This document shows positions 22,949-29,906 of a DNA stretch of 29,938 nucleotides, in pieces (the stretch's first letter is position 1; each line of letters starts with the position of its first letter). The notes below the pieces were generated by a model. It made no database searches. It was not told where the DNA came from and worked only from the letters and a program-made list of their open reading frames with translations. The stretch is from NCBI GenBank assembly GCA_023417775.1, contig JAEZEJ010000011.1, positions 1 to 29,938 of the forward strand. Reading direction: 5' to 3'. This stretch comes from Actinomycetes bacterium (GTDB lineage Bacteria > Actinomycetota > Actinomycetes > Propionibacteriales > Nocardioidaceae). The position numbers were made by a program, and so were the translations under genes.

Positions 22949-23788
22949 ATGGTGGTGACCCCCGAGTTCTGGCAGTCGGTCGAAACCCTCCACGCCCCGG
23001 TCTACTTCGCCGAGGACGCCACCAGCCGGTATGCCGAACTGGGTCTCACCGGCTTCTGGATGGGTTACGTCGCCTCTCGCTCGGCCGCCCTGGGCACTCC
23101 GGCCCCGGGCGTCGTCACCGCCCTCTTCCACGGCTTCTCCCCCACCCGCATCCGACGGGCGCTACCCGATGCCTGGACCCGCGCGACACCGGACGAGATC
23201 CTGTCCACCCGCCGCGCCATCGCGCACGACGCCCTCGCCCCGCTCCTGCCGACCGACGACACGACCGCGGACGTGGGGCGGCACCTCCTCGGCATGCTGG
23301 ACGGAGCCGACTGGGCCGGTAAGCCTCTCGCCGCCGCCCACGCCGGACTGCCGGTTCCCGAGGGCCCCCTCGATCGCCTCTGGCATGCCGCGACCGTATG
23401 GCGCGAGTACCGCGGCGACTGCCATGTCGCCGTCCTCACGGCGGCCGGTCTCGGCGGTGCGGCGGCGAACAGGCTGGCCCAGGCCGCCGGACTGGTCCCG
23501 GCGACCCAGCAGGCCGCCCGCGGGTGGGACGGCGACGCCTGGCACGAGGGCGGTGAGAACCTGCGCCAACGCGGCTGGCTCACCCCCGAGGGCGAGCTCA
23601 CCGATACGGGCCGCGCGGCACGTGCCCAGCTCGAGGCCGCGACCGACCGAGTCTGCGCCACCGGGCTCGACCGCGAGGCCACCGCACGGGCGCTGACCGT
23701 CACCGCTCCCCTCTCCAGGCTCGCCGTCCAGGTCGCCTCCCTGCTGCCCGCCGTGAGCCCGACCGGCGTACGGCCGCCGAGCCAGTGA
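22949..23788 (+). CDS. SCO6745 family protein
   Basis: 279 residues from ATG 22949; a longer frame starts inside the previous gene but is not family-like. The N-terminal block (SVETLHAPVYFAEDA, ELGLTGFWMGYVASR, LFHGFSPTRIRRALPDAW) is typical of SCO6745-like proteins. The middle contains LDRLWHAATVWREYRGDCHVAVL and the C-terminal part RGWLTPEGELTDTGRAARAQLEAATD looks like a winged-helix reader of the MarR type. The family is actinobacterial and of unknown role; the DNA-binding-like end hints at regulation. It lies 34 bases after the small-protein pair and 13 before cobS, so it may be in one transcript with either. Confidence 0.82.
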   Translation: MVVTPEFWQSVETLHAPVYFAEDATSRYAELGLTGFWMGYVASRSAALGTPAPGVVTALFHGFSPTRIRRALPDAWTRATPDEILSTRRAIAHDALAPLLPTDDTTADVGRHLLGMLDGADWAGKPLAAAHAGLPVPEGPLDRLWHAATVWREYRGDCHVAVLTAAGLGGAAANRLAQAAGLVPATQQAARGWDGDAWHEGGENLRQRGWLTPEGELTDTGRAARAQLEAATDRVCATGLDREATARALTVTAPLSRLAVQVASLLPAVSPTGVRPPSQ

Positions 23789-23801
23789 GGACCCGGACGA
23801 C

Positions 23802-24563
23802 GTGGATCTGCTGAACGCCTGGCGTCTGTCGGTCGGGACCTTCACGGCCATCCCGGTGGCCCCGCCGACGACCGTCACCCCTCGCCTCAGCGGTCGAGCG
23901 GTGACCCTCGCGCCCCTCGCCGTGCTCCCCCTCGCCCTCGCGGTGGCGGCGGTGCTGTGGATCGGTCGCGAGCTCGGCCTCGCGCCGATCGCCGTCGCTG
24001 CCCTCGCGGTCGCCGTACTCGCCCTCGGCAGCCGCGCCTTCCATCTCGACGGCCTCTCCGACACCGCCGACGGGCTGACCTCCTCCTACGATCCGGTGCG
24101 GGCGCTCGAGGTCGTCAAGGTGGGCAACGCGGGTCCGGCCGGGGCCGCCGCGCTCGTGCTCGTCCTCGGCCTGCAGATCGGCGCACTCACCACCCTGCTC
24201 GCCGACCCCTGGGGGCCGGCCGTCGCCGCGGCTCTCGTCTGCGTCTCGCGGGCGGCCGCCGTCGTCGGCTGCACCCGCGGGATCCACGGGGCGCGCAAGG
24301 ACGGCCTCGGCGTCACCTATACCGAGACCATCCATCCGGGAACGACCGTGGCGGTCTGGGCGGCCATCACCGTGGGACTGTGCGTCGGCGCCTGGGCCAT
24401 CGACCTGCCCTGGTGGCGTGGCCTGCTCGTCACCCTCGTCGGCCTCGCCGCGACGGGATGGATCCTGCGCCGCGCGATCCGCCGATTCGGCGGGGTGGTC
24501 GGCGATGTCTTCGGCGCGACGGTCGAGGTCTCGCTCGCGCTCATGCTGCTCGCGGCGACGTGA
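23802..24563 (+). CDS. cobS: Adenosylcobinamide-GDP ribazoletransferase
   Basis: 253 residues from GTG 23802. CobS joins adenosylcobinamide-GDP and alpha-ribazole (or its phosphate) to form cobalamin, within the membrane. The diagnostic segment is AFHLDGLSDTADGL (HxDGxxDxxD) after the first hydrophobic region, with an LEVVKVGNAGPAG block next. About six membrane segments are visible. No strong ribosome site precedes the GTG; GAGGA lies 9 or more bases away. The partner cobU is encoded convergently with only 3 bases between the two stops, an unusual head-on arrangement for two enzymes of the same late pathway. No cobT is in the window. Confidence 0.94.
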   Translation: MDLLNAWRLSVGTFTAIPVAPPTTVTPRLSGRAVTLAPLAVLPLALAVAAVLWIGRELGLAPIAVAALAVAVLALGSRAFHLDGLSDTADGLTSSYDPVRALEVVKVGNAGPAGAAALVLVLGLQIGALTTLLADPWGPAVAAALVCVSRAAAVVGCTRGIHGARKDGLGVTYTETIHPGTTVAVWAAITVGLCVGAWAIDLPWWRGLLVTLVGLAATGWILRRAIRRFGGVVGDVFGATVEVSLALMLLAAT

Positions 24564-24566
24564 CGG

Positions 24567-25097
24567 TCACAATGTCAGCGCACGCCCCGCGACGACCAGG
24601 AAGACATCATCGCATTCCAGCGCGAGACGCTGATTGGCGTAGCCGAGCAGATCGCGGAAGAGGCGCGCCCGCCAGTCATCGGTCTCCACCCCCATACCGG
24701 CCTCCTGCGTCACCAGCACGATGACCCCGTCTCGCGCGGCGACCGCCTCCGCGGCGGCATCGACCTGCTCCACGAAGTGCGGCTCCCACTCGTCCCGGGT
24801 CGTGTCCCACCCGTCGAGCTCCCCGATGAGCCACTGCACCCAGTCGCCGACGCAGTCGACGACGACCGCCCCCTCCGCCGCCGCGAGCGCGGAGGCCAGA
24901 TCATGGGACTCCACCGTGATCCAGCTCGTGGGACGGCGGGCCCGGTGCTCCTCGACTCGAGCGGCGTGGGAGGGATCCGCGACAGGATCGGCCTCGCGTC
25001 CAGGGGCGATATAGGTGACATGCGACTCGGCGACGACGAGGGACTCGGCATAGAACGACTTGCCCGAGCGCACGCCCCCGGTGACCAGCGATTTCAC
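24567..25097 (-). CDS. cobU: Adenosylcobinamide kinase/adenosylcobinamide-phosphate guanylyltransferase
   Basis: 176 residues from GTG 25097 with a strong GGAGGAGG before it. CobU phosphorylates adenosylcobinamide and then adds GMP, producing the CobS substrate. The P-loop GGVRSGKS is at 7-14. YIAPGREAD, EEHRARRPTSWITVE (with the catalytic His region), VVDCVGDW and LVTQEAGMGVETDDWRARLFRDLLGYANQRLA are characteristic. It is complete and of normal length. Divergent upstream DNA (25098-25467) is shared with the PucR regulator gene. Confidence 0.94.
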   Translation of the reverse strand: MKSLVTGGVRSGKSFYAESLVVAESHVTYIAPGREADPVADPSHAARVEEHRARRPTSWITVESHDLASALAAAEGAVVVDCVGDWVQWLIGELDGWDTTRDEWEPHFVEQVDAAAEAVAARDGVIVLVTQEAGMGVETDDWRARLFRDLLGYANQRLALECDDVFLVVAGRALTL

Positions 25098-25467
25098 GGC
25101 GGCCTCCTCCCCGCTCCCGTAGACGAGCGTCCTCTGCAGTACACCACGGACGAGACCCCGCCGCGGCGTCGAGGAACCGCTCGGATGCTCATTCTCGTGC
25201 GCCGAACGGGTCTACGGCGAGCGATTTTCGGATGATCATCCGATTTTTCCACTTTTTGCCACAAGTCGGTGGCTCAGGTCCATATCCCGTGCTCCACTGG
25301 GAGACGTCGGGTCACTCCTCCCTCCTGACCCGGCCCGTGAATCGCGGGGTGGCCGGTTACTCCCTCCCACTCCCTTACCGGCCACTCCGCGATCTTCAGT
25401 AGCTGCTTGCGCGTCGGCTGGTCGTCCGGCGAGAATGTGAGGCCCGGCACGTTGAGCAAGGGAGATC
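25098..25467. other. 370-base intergenic region between cobU and the PucR unit
   Basis: I see no convincing gene here. The centre (about 25221-25262) is clearly AT-richer than the rest of the window, with runs of T and a perfect 14-base palindrome. Later the CCGGTTACTC/TTACCGGCCA area (about 25348-25386) has short complementary pieces around GGCCGGT and ACCGGCC. A minus-strand open frame of 61 codons (25274-25459) can start only at a TTG without a ribosome site. The region probably holds the promoters of both flanking units. Confidence 0.5.
25229..25242. promoter_or_regulatory. Perfect 14-base palindrome with T-rich flanks
   Basis: CGGATGATCATCCG is a perfect palindrome, followed by ATTTTTCCACTTTTT. 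It lies 130 bases upstream of cobU and 225 upstream of the leader ORF. With only a GATC loop it would make a weak terminator, so a repressor or activator site in the AT-rich promoter zone is more likely. Confidence 0.45.
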
Positions 25468-25512
25468 ATGAGCGCCGCAGTTCCTCGTCGACACGCTGGC
25501 GAGATCTCATGA
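25468..25512 (+). CDS. 14-codon leader peptide ORF upstream of the PucR gene
   Basis: ATG 25468 is preceded by AAGGGAG with ideal spacing, the best ribosome site in this area. It encodes MSAAVPRRHAGEIS and stops at TGA 25510-25512, which overlaps the PucR ATG at 25509 as ATGA. The PucR start itself has only a weak site, so its translation probably depends on ribosomes that finish this ORF. No run of a single amino acid is present, so classical attenuation is not indicated. It could also be the fossil of an older start shifted out of frame. Confidence 0.5.
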   Translation: MSAAVPRRHAGEIS

Positions 25513-26744
25513 CGGCGCTTCGCGAGGACGGCAGCCTCCGTGGGATAGCCCGCAGTTTCGTTCCGCTGTTCCGCCCGCGGATCTCCGAGCTCGTCGCCCG
25601 CATCACCTCGGAGATCCAGGCGGGCGTCCCGGCCTTCGCCGGCCCCTCCCAGGGGCGCCGACACCGGCTGATCCTGTTGGCGGTCAACGGCGCGGTCAGC
25701 CACTTCCTCGATCTCGTGGAAGGCACCGGCGGATCCGGTGACCGGATCGACGACCTCTTCCGCAAGATGGGCTACGGCGAGGCGCTCGACGGACACGATC
25801 TCACCGCGATGCGCGCGTCGTATCGGATCGCCCGCGAGCGCGCCTGGGACTATCTGCGGATCTTCGCCGTGGAGAACCACCTGAGCACCGAGACCCTCGG
25901 GGTCCTCGGCGACGCCCTGCTCGCCTATATCGACCACCTCTCCGAGCAGGCCGTGATCGGCTGGCAGGCCGCCCACGATGTCCTCGAGAGGGACCAGGAC
26001 CGCAGCCGCACCCGGTTGCTGGAAGCGCTGATCGACCCGGAGCTGCCCGACCTCAGCGCGCTCACCACGCAGGCCCGGTGGTCGATACCCGAGCGCTTCG
26101 TCGTCTGGGCGATCCGCGCCATCAGCCCCGACGAGCCCGTCACGCTGCCCGATCTCGCCCCGGGGATCCTGCAGCGATCCAGTGCACGTGCCGTGGACCT
26201 CGTCTGCGGCGAGGCCGATGCGGCCGAACTCCGGCGTCAGCTCGATGAGATCGCCAGTCCCAGCATCTGCGTCGCCTTCAGCTGGCCGGTCGAGCGTCAT
26301 GACGTGCCCGATGCCCACCGGTGGAGCACTCGCGCGATCGAGCTGCACACAGCGGGGGTCATCGGCGACGGACCGGTCATCGACTGCGGTCGGCACCGCA
26401 CCCAGCTGTGGCTGGGGGCGGAGCCGGCATTGCGCCGCGGCATGGTCCAGGAACTGCTGCGTCCGCTGCTGGCGGAGACCCCCAATTCCCGGGAGATCCT
26501 CTCCGAGACGCTGTTGGCCTGGCTGGAGACGCGAGACAGCGCACCCGCGATCGCCGCACGCCTGGGCGTACACCCCCAGACCATCCGTTACCGCTGGAAA
26601 CGCATCAACGAGATCTTCGGCGATGACCTGCACGAGCCGGAGTTCATCGTGCAGATCACGATGCTGCTCAAAGCAAGTGTGCCGCTGTGGAAGGCCGGCG
26701 ACCAGCGCGACTTCGAACGGTTCCACGCCGAGGAGGCCCCGTGA
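25509..26744 (+). CDS. PucR-type helix-turn-helix transcriptional regulator
   Basis: 411 residues from ATG 25509; the frame is open upstream to 25407, but the family-like region starts LREDGSLRGIARSFVPLFRP. The N-terminal part is a helical sensor domain (with SHFLDLVEG, DDLFRKMGYGEALDGHDLTAMRASYRIARERAWDYLR), the middle a degenerate GGDEF-like CdaR domain. The C-terminal PucR helix-turn-helix reads LLAWLETRDSAPAIAARLGVHPQTIRYRWKRINEIFG (about 338-374). Proteins of this class usually activate genes for catabolism of nitrogen or lipid compounds. Its stop overlaps the next start as GTGA, so the P-type-ATPase-like protein is a candidate functional partner. Confidence 0.88.
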   Translation: MTALREDGSLRGIARSFVPLFRPRISELVARITSEIQAGVPAFAGPSQGRRHRLILLAVNGAVSHFLDLVEGTGGSGDRIDDLFRKMGYGEALDGHDLTAMRASYRIARERAWDYLRIFAVENHLSTETLGVLGDALLAYIDHLSEQAVIGWQAAHDVLERDQDRSRTRLLEALIDPELPDLSALTTQARWSIPERFVVWAIRAISPDEPVTLPDLAPGILQRSSARAVDLVCGEADAAELRRQLDEIASPSICVAFSWPVERHDVPDAHRWSTRAIELHTAGVIGDGPVIDCGRHRTQLWLGAEPALRRGMVQELLRPLLAETPNSREILSETLLAWLETRDSAPAIAARLGVHPQTIRYRWKRINEIFGDDLHEPEFIVQITMLLKASVPLWKAGDQRDFERFHAEEAP

Positions 26745-27670
26745 TCGGACGTCTGCTGTGGGCGGGAGCAGGCATCCTCGTCCTCGCTGTCTGGTGGGTC
26801 CGCGATGGACCCCTGTGGGCCCTCGTCGCCGCCATCGGCACCCTGGCCGTCACCGCCCCGGCCGCCTTCGATCTCGGCGCCCGCGGCGCCCGACGGTCCC
26901 TGCGGAAGGCGGCCGACCGACGCGGACTCGATCTGCCCCCGGATCCTTCGATCGAGCGCCTGGTGCTGGATCGCGACGGCTATCTGGTGACCGGCATGCG
27001 TGTCGAGGAGGTCGAGTCGCTGCGCGCCGGACATGAACGGGATCTGCGCTGGTTCGCGGGGGCACTCGAGCACCACGCCACCCACCGGGTCGGTCGGGCC
27101 ATCGCCCGCCTCTCCACCCGCGGGCGCGTCACCGATGTCTTCGAGGACTCCGCCGTGGGCATCCGAGGGATCGTCGACAAGCACCCCGTCCGGGTCGGCT
27201 CTCCGCGGTGGATCGGCATCGACACCACCCTCGACCCGCTCTCGACCACCGTGGCCGTCGAGGTCGACGACCGCCCCCTCGGGCTGATCCGCCTCGTCGA
27301 CGAGGTCGCCGAATCCGCGGCTCCGGGCGTCCAGGGGCTGCGCGAGCTCGGCATCGGCTGCACCCTCGCGACCGGGGCCGATCGCGCGAAGGCCGAACAC
27401 CTGGCCGCCCAGGTCGGCATCGACGATGTGCGCGTCCCGGCGACCCCGGAGGATGTCGCGACCCAGCTGCAGGCCGAGGGCGTCCGCGCGGCGGTGCTGC
27501 CGATCCCCGAGGGCCCGATGGATCTACGCCTGGTCGCGGAGGCCTATGCCCTCGCGCGTTCCCTGCCTCTGCGGGTGCGCCGCAGCCGACGACTCGCACT
27601 GGTCGGCAGCGTCACCGCCGGCCTCGTCGTGGCGTCCGCTCCGGCCCTCGCCGTCATCCGCGGCAGCTGA
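26741..27670 (+). CDS. Degenerate P-type-ATPase/HAD-like membrane protein
   Basis: 309 residues from GTG 26741, overlapping the PucR stop as GTGA. Two hydrophobic segments (about 4-19 and 25-42) and one near the C-terminus (about 284-306) flank a soluble region that follows the P and N domains of P-type ATPases. The phosphorylation motif DKTGTLT reads DRDGYLVT (D77); the EHP-like region reads ALEHHATHRVGRAI; VRVGSPRWIG and GLIRLVDEV follow. TGD reads TGAD (211-214), and the GDGxND motif is missing. The actuator domain and most membrane helices are absent. It is therefore probably not a pump. The DxD at 77-79 resembles HAD phosphatases, so residual phosphatase or pure signalling activity is possible. 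Confidence 0.7.
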   Translation: MIGRLLWAGAGILVLAVWWVRDGPLWALVAAIGTLAVTAPAAFDLGARGARRSLRKAADRRGLDLPPDPSIERLVLDRDGYLVTGMRVEEVESLRAGHERDLRWFAGALEHHATHRVGRAIARLSTRGRVTDVFEDSAVGIRGIVDKHPVRVGSPRWIGIDTTLDPLSTTVAVEVDDRPLGLIRLVDEVAESAAPGVQGLRELGIGCTLATGADRAKAEHLAAQVGIDDVRVPATPEDVATQLQAEGVRAAVLPIPEGPMDLRLVAEAYALARSLPLRVRRSRRLALVGSVTAGLVVASAPALAVIRGS

Positions 27671-27693
27671 CTCCTCGACCGGGGACGAAGGGC

Positions 27694-28623
27694 TCAGAAG
27701 GTCACGTGTACGGCGCCGACGGCCTCGCCGCCGCCGAGCACGGTCGGACGCTCTGAGAGCACGTCGGCCTCCCAGCCGGCCAACTGCAGGGCGCGTCCCG
27801 CCACCGCGTAGAGCGCGCGGTCGGAGCCGTCCTCGACCTTGACGGCGATGGCGGTGCCGTCGGGCAGGCCGGCGACGAACAGCGCCTCGGCCCCTGACTT
27901 GCCGATGACCCCGGGAAGCTCGGTCATGAAGCGGAGCTCCGGTCGCCGTGTGCCGCTGACGAAGGTCGGATGATCGATCATGGCCTGGCGAAGCCGCTGC
28001 TCCTCCGACCCGGAGGGAGACGCCGCGATGCGGGCGATGCCCATCGCCAGGTGACGCAGACTGGTGGCGTGCTGAGGTGCGCCGCACCCGTCGACGCCGA
28101 TATGCGCCGGACGCGACCCGGTGAGGTCGGTGAAGGTCTCGGTGATCGCCTGCTGCAGGGGGTGTTCGACATCGAGATAGGAACCCGGATCCCATCCGCG
28201 TTCGACGCAGGTGCGCAGCATGGCCGCGTGCTTGCCGGAGCAGTCGTGGCGGATCGGCAGGCGGCCCTCACCGGCCCGGATCACGGCGGCGTGTTCCTTC
28301 GGATCGGCCGGATACGACGCGGGAGTCTGCAGGGCGTCCTCTGTGAGACCGGCATCGCCGAGGATGGCCCTGACCGTCTGCAGATGGAAGGGCTCCGCCG
28401 AGTGGCTCGCGGTGCTGATCGCCAGCTGCTCACCGCGCAACGGCAGCCCGGCGCGGAGCATCGCGACGGCTTGGAAGGGCTTGTTGGCGGAGCGGGGGTA
28501 GGTGACCGTATCGGGGTCGCCCAGTGCCCAGACCACGGCGCCCTCGGCATCGGCCCGGACCACCACGCCGCGATGGCGGCTCTCCACGAGCCCGGACCTC
28601 TCGACCTCGGCGATCACATCCAC
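27694..28623 (-). CDS. Asparaginase (L-asparaginase II, PF06089-type)
   Basis: 309 residues from GTG 28623. The enzyme family hydrolyses asparagine to aspartate and ammonia and is unrelated to the classical EcAII fold. Diagnostic blocks are YPRSANKPFQAVAML (42-56), ISTASHSAEPFHL, RHDCSGKHAAML (125-136), VDGCGAPQHATSLRHLA and VDGSGAP-like context upstream of the C-terminal KVEDGSDRAL. No signal peptide is present, so it is cytoplasmic. TAGGCT lies 6 bases before the GTG with no ribosome site, implying a leaderless mRNA. It is convergent with the P-type-ATPase-like gene (23 bases between) and divergent from the manC unit. Confidence 0.9.
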   Translation of the reverse strand: MDVIAEVERSGLVESRHRGVVVRADAEGAVVWALGDPDTVTYPRSANKPFQAVAMLRAGLPLRGEQLAISTASHSAEPFHLQTVRAILGDAGLTEDALQTPASYPADPKEHAAVIRAGEGRLPIRHDCSGKHAAMLRTCVERGWDPGSYLDVEHPLQQAITETFTDLTGSRPAHIGVDGCGAPQHATSLRHLAMGIARIAASPSGSEEQRLRQAMIDHPTFVSGTRRPELRFMTELPGVIGKSGAEALFVAGLPDGTAIAVKVEDGSDRALYAVAGRALQLAGWEADVLSERPTVLGGGEAVGAVHVTF

Positions 28624-28629
28624 CCCGCC

Positions 28630-28635
28630 AGCCTA
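28630..28635 (-). promoter_or_regulatory. Putative -10 (TAGGCT) of the asparaginase gene
   Basis: TAGGCT on the minus strand followed by exactly 6 bases and the GTG at 28623. It is one of three identical TAGGCT-N6-start arrangements in the window (also 8370 and 21305). Confidence 0.5.
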
Positions 28636-28667
28636 CGACCGAGTCCGGCTCGGGCCCTCCTCCCCGG

Positions 28668-28673
28668 TAGTCT
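28668..28673 (+). promoter_or_regulatory. Putative -10 (TAGTCT) before the first mini-ORF of the manC unit
   Basis: TAGTCT followed by 6 bases and the ATG at 28680. If used, transcription starts at the first codon of mini-ORF 1 and manC is reached only through two coupled mini-ORFs. A separate TACACT (28811-28816) exists only in the second repeat copy. Confidence 0.45.
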
Positions 28674-28679
28674 CCGGGC

Positions 28680-28763
28680 ATGAGCGAGCGCAGCGAGCGA
28701 ACGACAGGGCACCTCATGCCATCGCCGGCCCACGCTCCTCTCCTCCAGGCGGCGGTGGCATGA
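28680..28763 (+). CDS. 27-codon mini-ORF 1 of the manC leader
   Basis: Reads MSERSERTTGHL, a short middle, then LLQAAVA and TGA at 28761-28763, which overlaps the next ATG (28760) as ATGA. TAGTCT 6 bases upstream could make it leaderless. Four of five differences from mini-ORF 2 change the amino acid, so the peptide sequence does not look conserved; its value may be in carrying ribosomes toward manC. Confidence 0.3.
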   Translation: MSERSERTTGHLMPSPAHAPLLQAAVA

Positions 28764-28839
28764 GCGAGCGCCGCGAGCGGACGACAGGGCACCTCATGCC
28801 ATCGCCGGCCTACACTCTTCTCCTCCAGGCGGCGGTGGC
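28680..28839 (+). repeat. Two tandem 80-base units directly before manC
   Basis: Units 28680-28759 and 28760-28839 are identical at 75 of 80 positions. Each begins ATGAGCGAGCGC and ends GGCGGCGGTGGC; the ATGAGCGAGC head then appears a third time as the start of manC itself at 28840. The differences are A to C, A to G, C to T, G to A and C to T, at unit positions 13, 21, 52, 55 and 59. The unit is related to the 80-base unit between purF and purM (3300-3406): same length, 21 of the first 24 bases shared, a TCATGCC in the middle and a GGCGG-rich end. Confidence 0.9.
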
Positions 28840-28843
28840 ATGA
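28760..28843 (+). CDS. 27-codon mini-ORF 2 of the manC leader
   Basis: Second copy: MSERRERTTGHL, middle, LLQAAVA, TGA at 28841-28843 overlapping the manC ATG (28840) as ATGA. GGCGG lies just before both the mini-ORF 2 and manC starts and may act as a weak ribosome site. One base change created TACACT (28811-28816), a possible new -10. Confidence 0.3.
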   Translation: MSERRERTTGHLMPSPAYTLLLQAAVA

Positions 28844-29883
28844 GCGAGCTGCATGCGATCATCCCGGCCGGTGGCGCGGGTACGCGCCTGTGGCCGCTGT
28901 CGCGGGCCGGGCATCCGAAGTTTCTGCTCGATCTGACCCGTGCCGGCCGCTCCCTGCTGCAGCAGACCTCGGATCGGCTGGAAGGGCTGGCCGACGGGGT
29001 GCACGTGGTCACCGGCCGAGCCCACGCGGGGATGGTCGCCGATCAGCTCCCCGATGCCGAGGTCCTCGCCGAGCCGGGTCCGCGTGACTCGATGCCCGCG
29101 ATCGGGCTGGCTGCGGCCGTCATCGCGCACCGGAATCCGGAGGCGGTCGTGGGCTCCTTCGCCGCCGATCACCTCATCGACGATGCCGAGAGCTTCCGGG
29201 GCGCGGTCCGCGAGGCCGTCGCGGTCGCCGAGACCGGCAAGGTCGTCACCATCGGCCTGACCCCCACGGGCCCCTCCACCGCGTTCGGCTATATCGACGG
29301 GGGCGAGCGGCTGGAGGGATTCGCGACCGCCCGGGCGGTGCGTCGCTTCGTGGAGAAGCCCGATGCCCCGACGGCTCGCGACTACCTCGCCTCGGGAACC
29401 TACTCGTGGAACGCCGGGATGTTCGTCGTCCGCGCCGCGACCCTGCTCGACCATCTCGCCCGCCTGCAGCCGACGATGCACGCCGGACTGCTCGCGATCG
29501 CCGCGGCATGGGACACCCCCGAGCGCCTGGCCGTGCTGGACGAGCAGTGGCCCCGGTTGACGTCGATCGCCATCGACCATGCGATCGCCGAGCCGGTGTC
29601 GCTCGACGGCGGCGTCGCGGTCGTGCCCGGAACCTTCGACTGGACCGATCTCGGCGACTTCGCCGCCCTGTCCGAGAGATCGCCCTCCGCCGATGCCGTC
29701 TGGGTCGATGCCGACGGCTTCGTGGCGGGGACGACGGAACAGACGGTCTCCGTGGTGGGTCTGGAGGATGTGGTGGTGGCGGTCACCGAGGATGCGATCC
29801 TGGTGACCACCCGCGCCGCAGCCCAACAGGTCAAGGCCGTGCCCCCGCAGTGGCGAGACCGCGGCCGCCCCGATCTCCTCTGA
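28840..29883 (+). CDS. manC: Mannose-1-phosphate guanylyltransferase
   Basis: 347 residues. The enzyme makes GDP-mannose from mannose-1-phosphate and GTP, the donor for mannosylated lipids, glycans and proteins. The nucleotide-binding signature GGAGTRLWPLSR is at 11-22 with the HPKF lysine K27; AADHLIDD carries the metal Asp; the sugar-site motif FVEKP is at 170-174, and SWNAGMFV and FDWTDLGDF complete the family pattern. It is the single-domain form without an isomerase part. Its start is the third occurrence of the repeat head ATGAGCGAGC. Divergent asparaginase lies upstream; a hairpin follows the stop. Confidence 0.95.
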   Translation: MSELHAIIPAGGAGTRLWPLSRAGHPKFLLDLTRAGRSLLQQTSDRLEGLADGVHVVTGRAHAGMVADQLPDAEVLAEPGPRDSMPAIGLAAAVIAHRNPEAVVGSFAADHLIDDAESFRGAVREAVAVAETGKVVTIGLTPTGPSTAFGYIDGGERLEGFATARAVRRFVEKPDAPTARDYLASGTYSWNAGMFVVRAATLLDHLARLQPTMHAGLLAIAAAWDTPERLAVLDEQWPRLTSIAIDHAIAEPVSLDGGVAVVPGTFDWTDLGDFAALSERSPSADAVWVDADGFVAGTTEQTVSVVGLEDVVVAVTEDAILVTTRAAAQQVKAVPPQWRDRGRPDLL

Positions 29884-29906
29884 CCTGTACCGAGATGTGC
29901 TCCCCA

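Noticed and set aside
25098..25467. Cobalamin riboswitch upstream of cobU
   Set aside because: I could not find a B12-box-like segment or the long conserved fold; the leader of cobU contains only a strong ribosome site.
25236..26726. 496-codon open frame on the minus strand over the PucR gene
   Set aside because: PucR is complete with recognisable domains on the plus strand; the antisense frame is a composition artefact.
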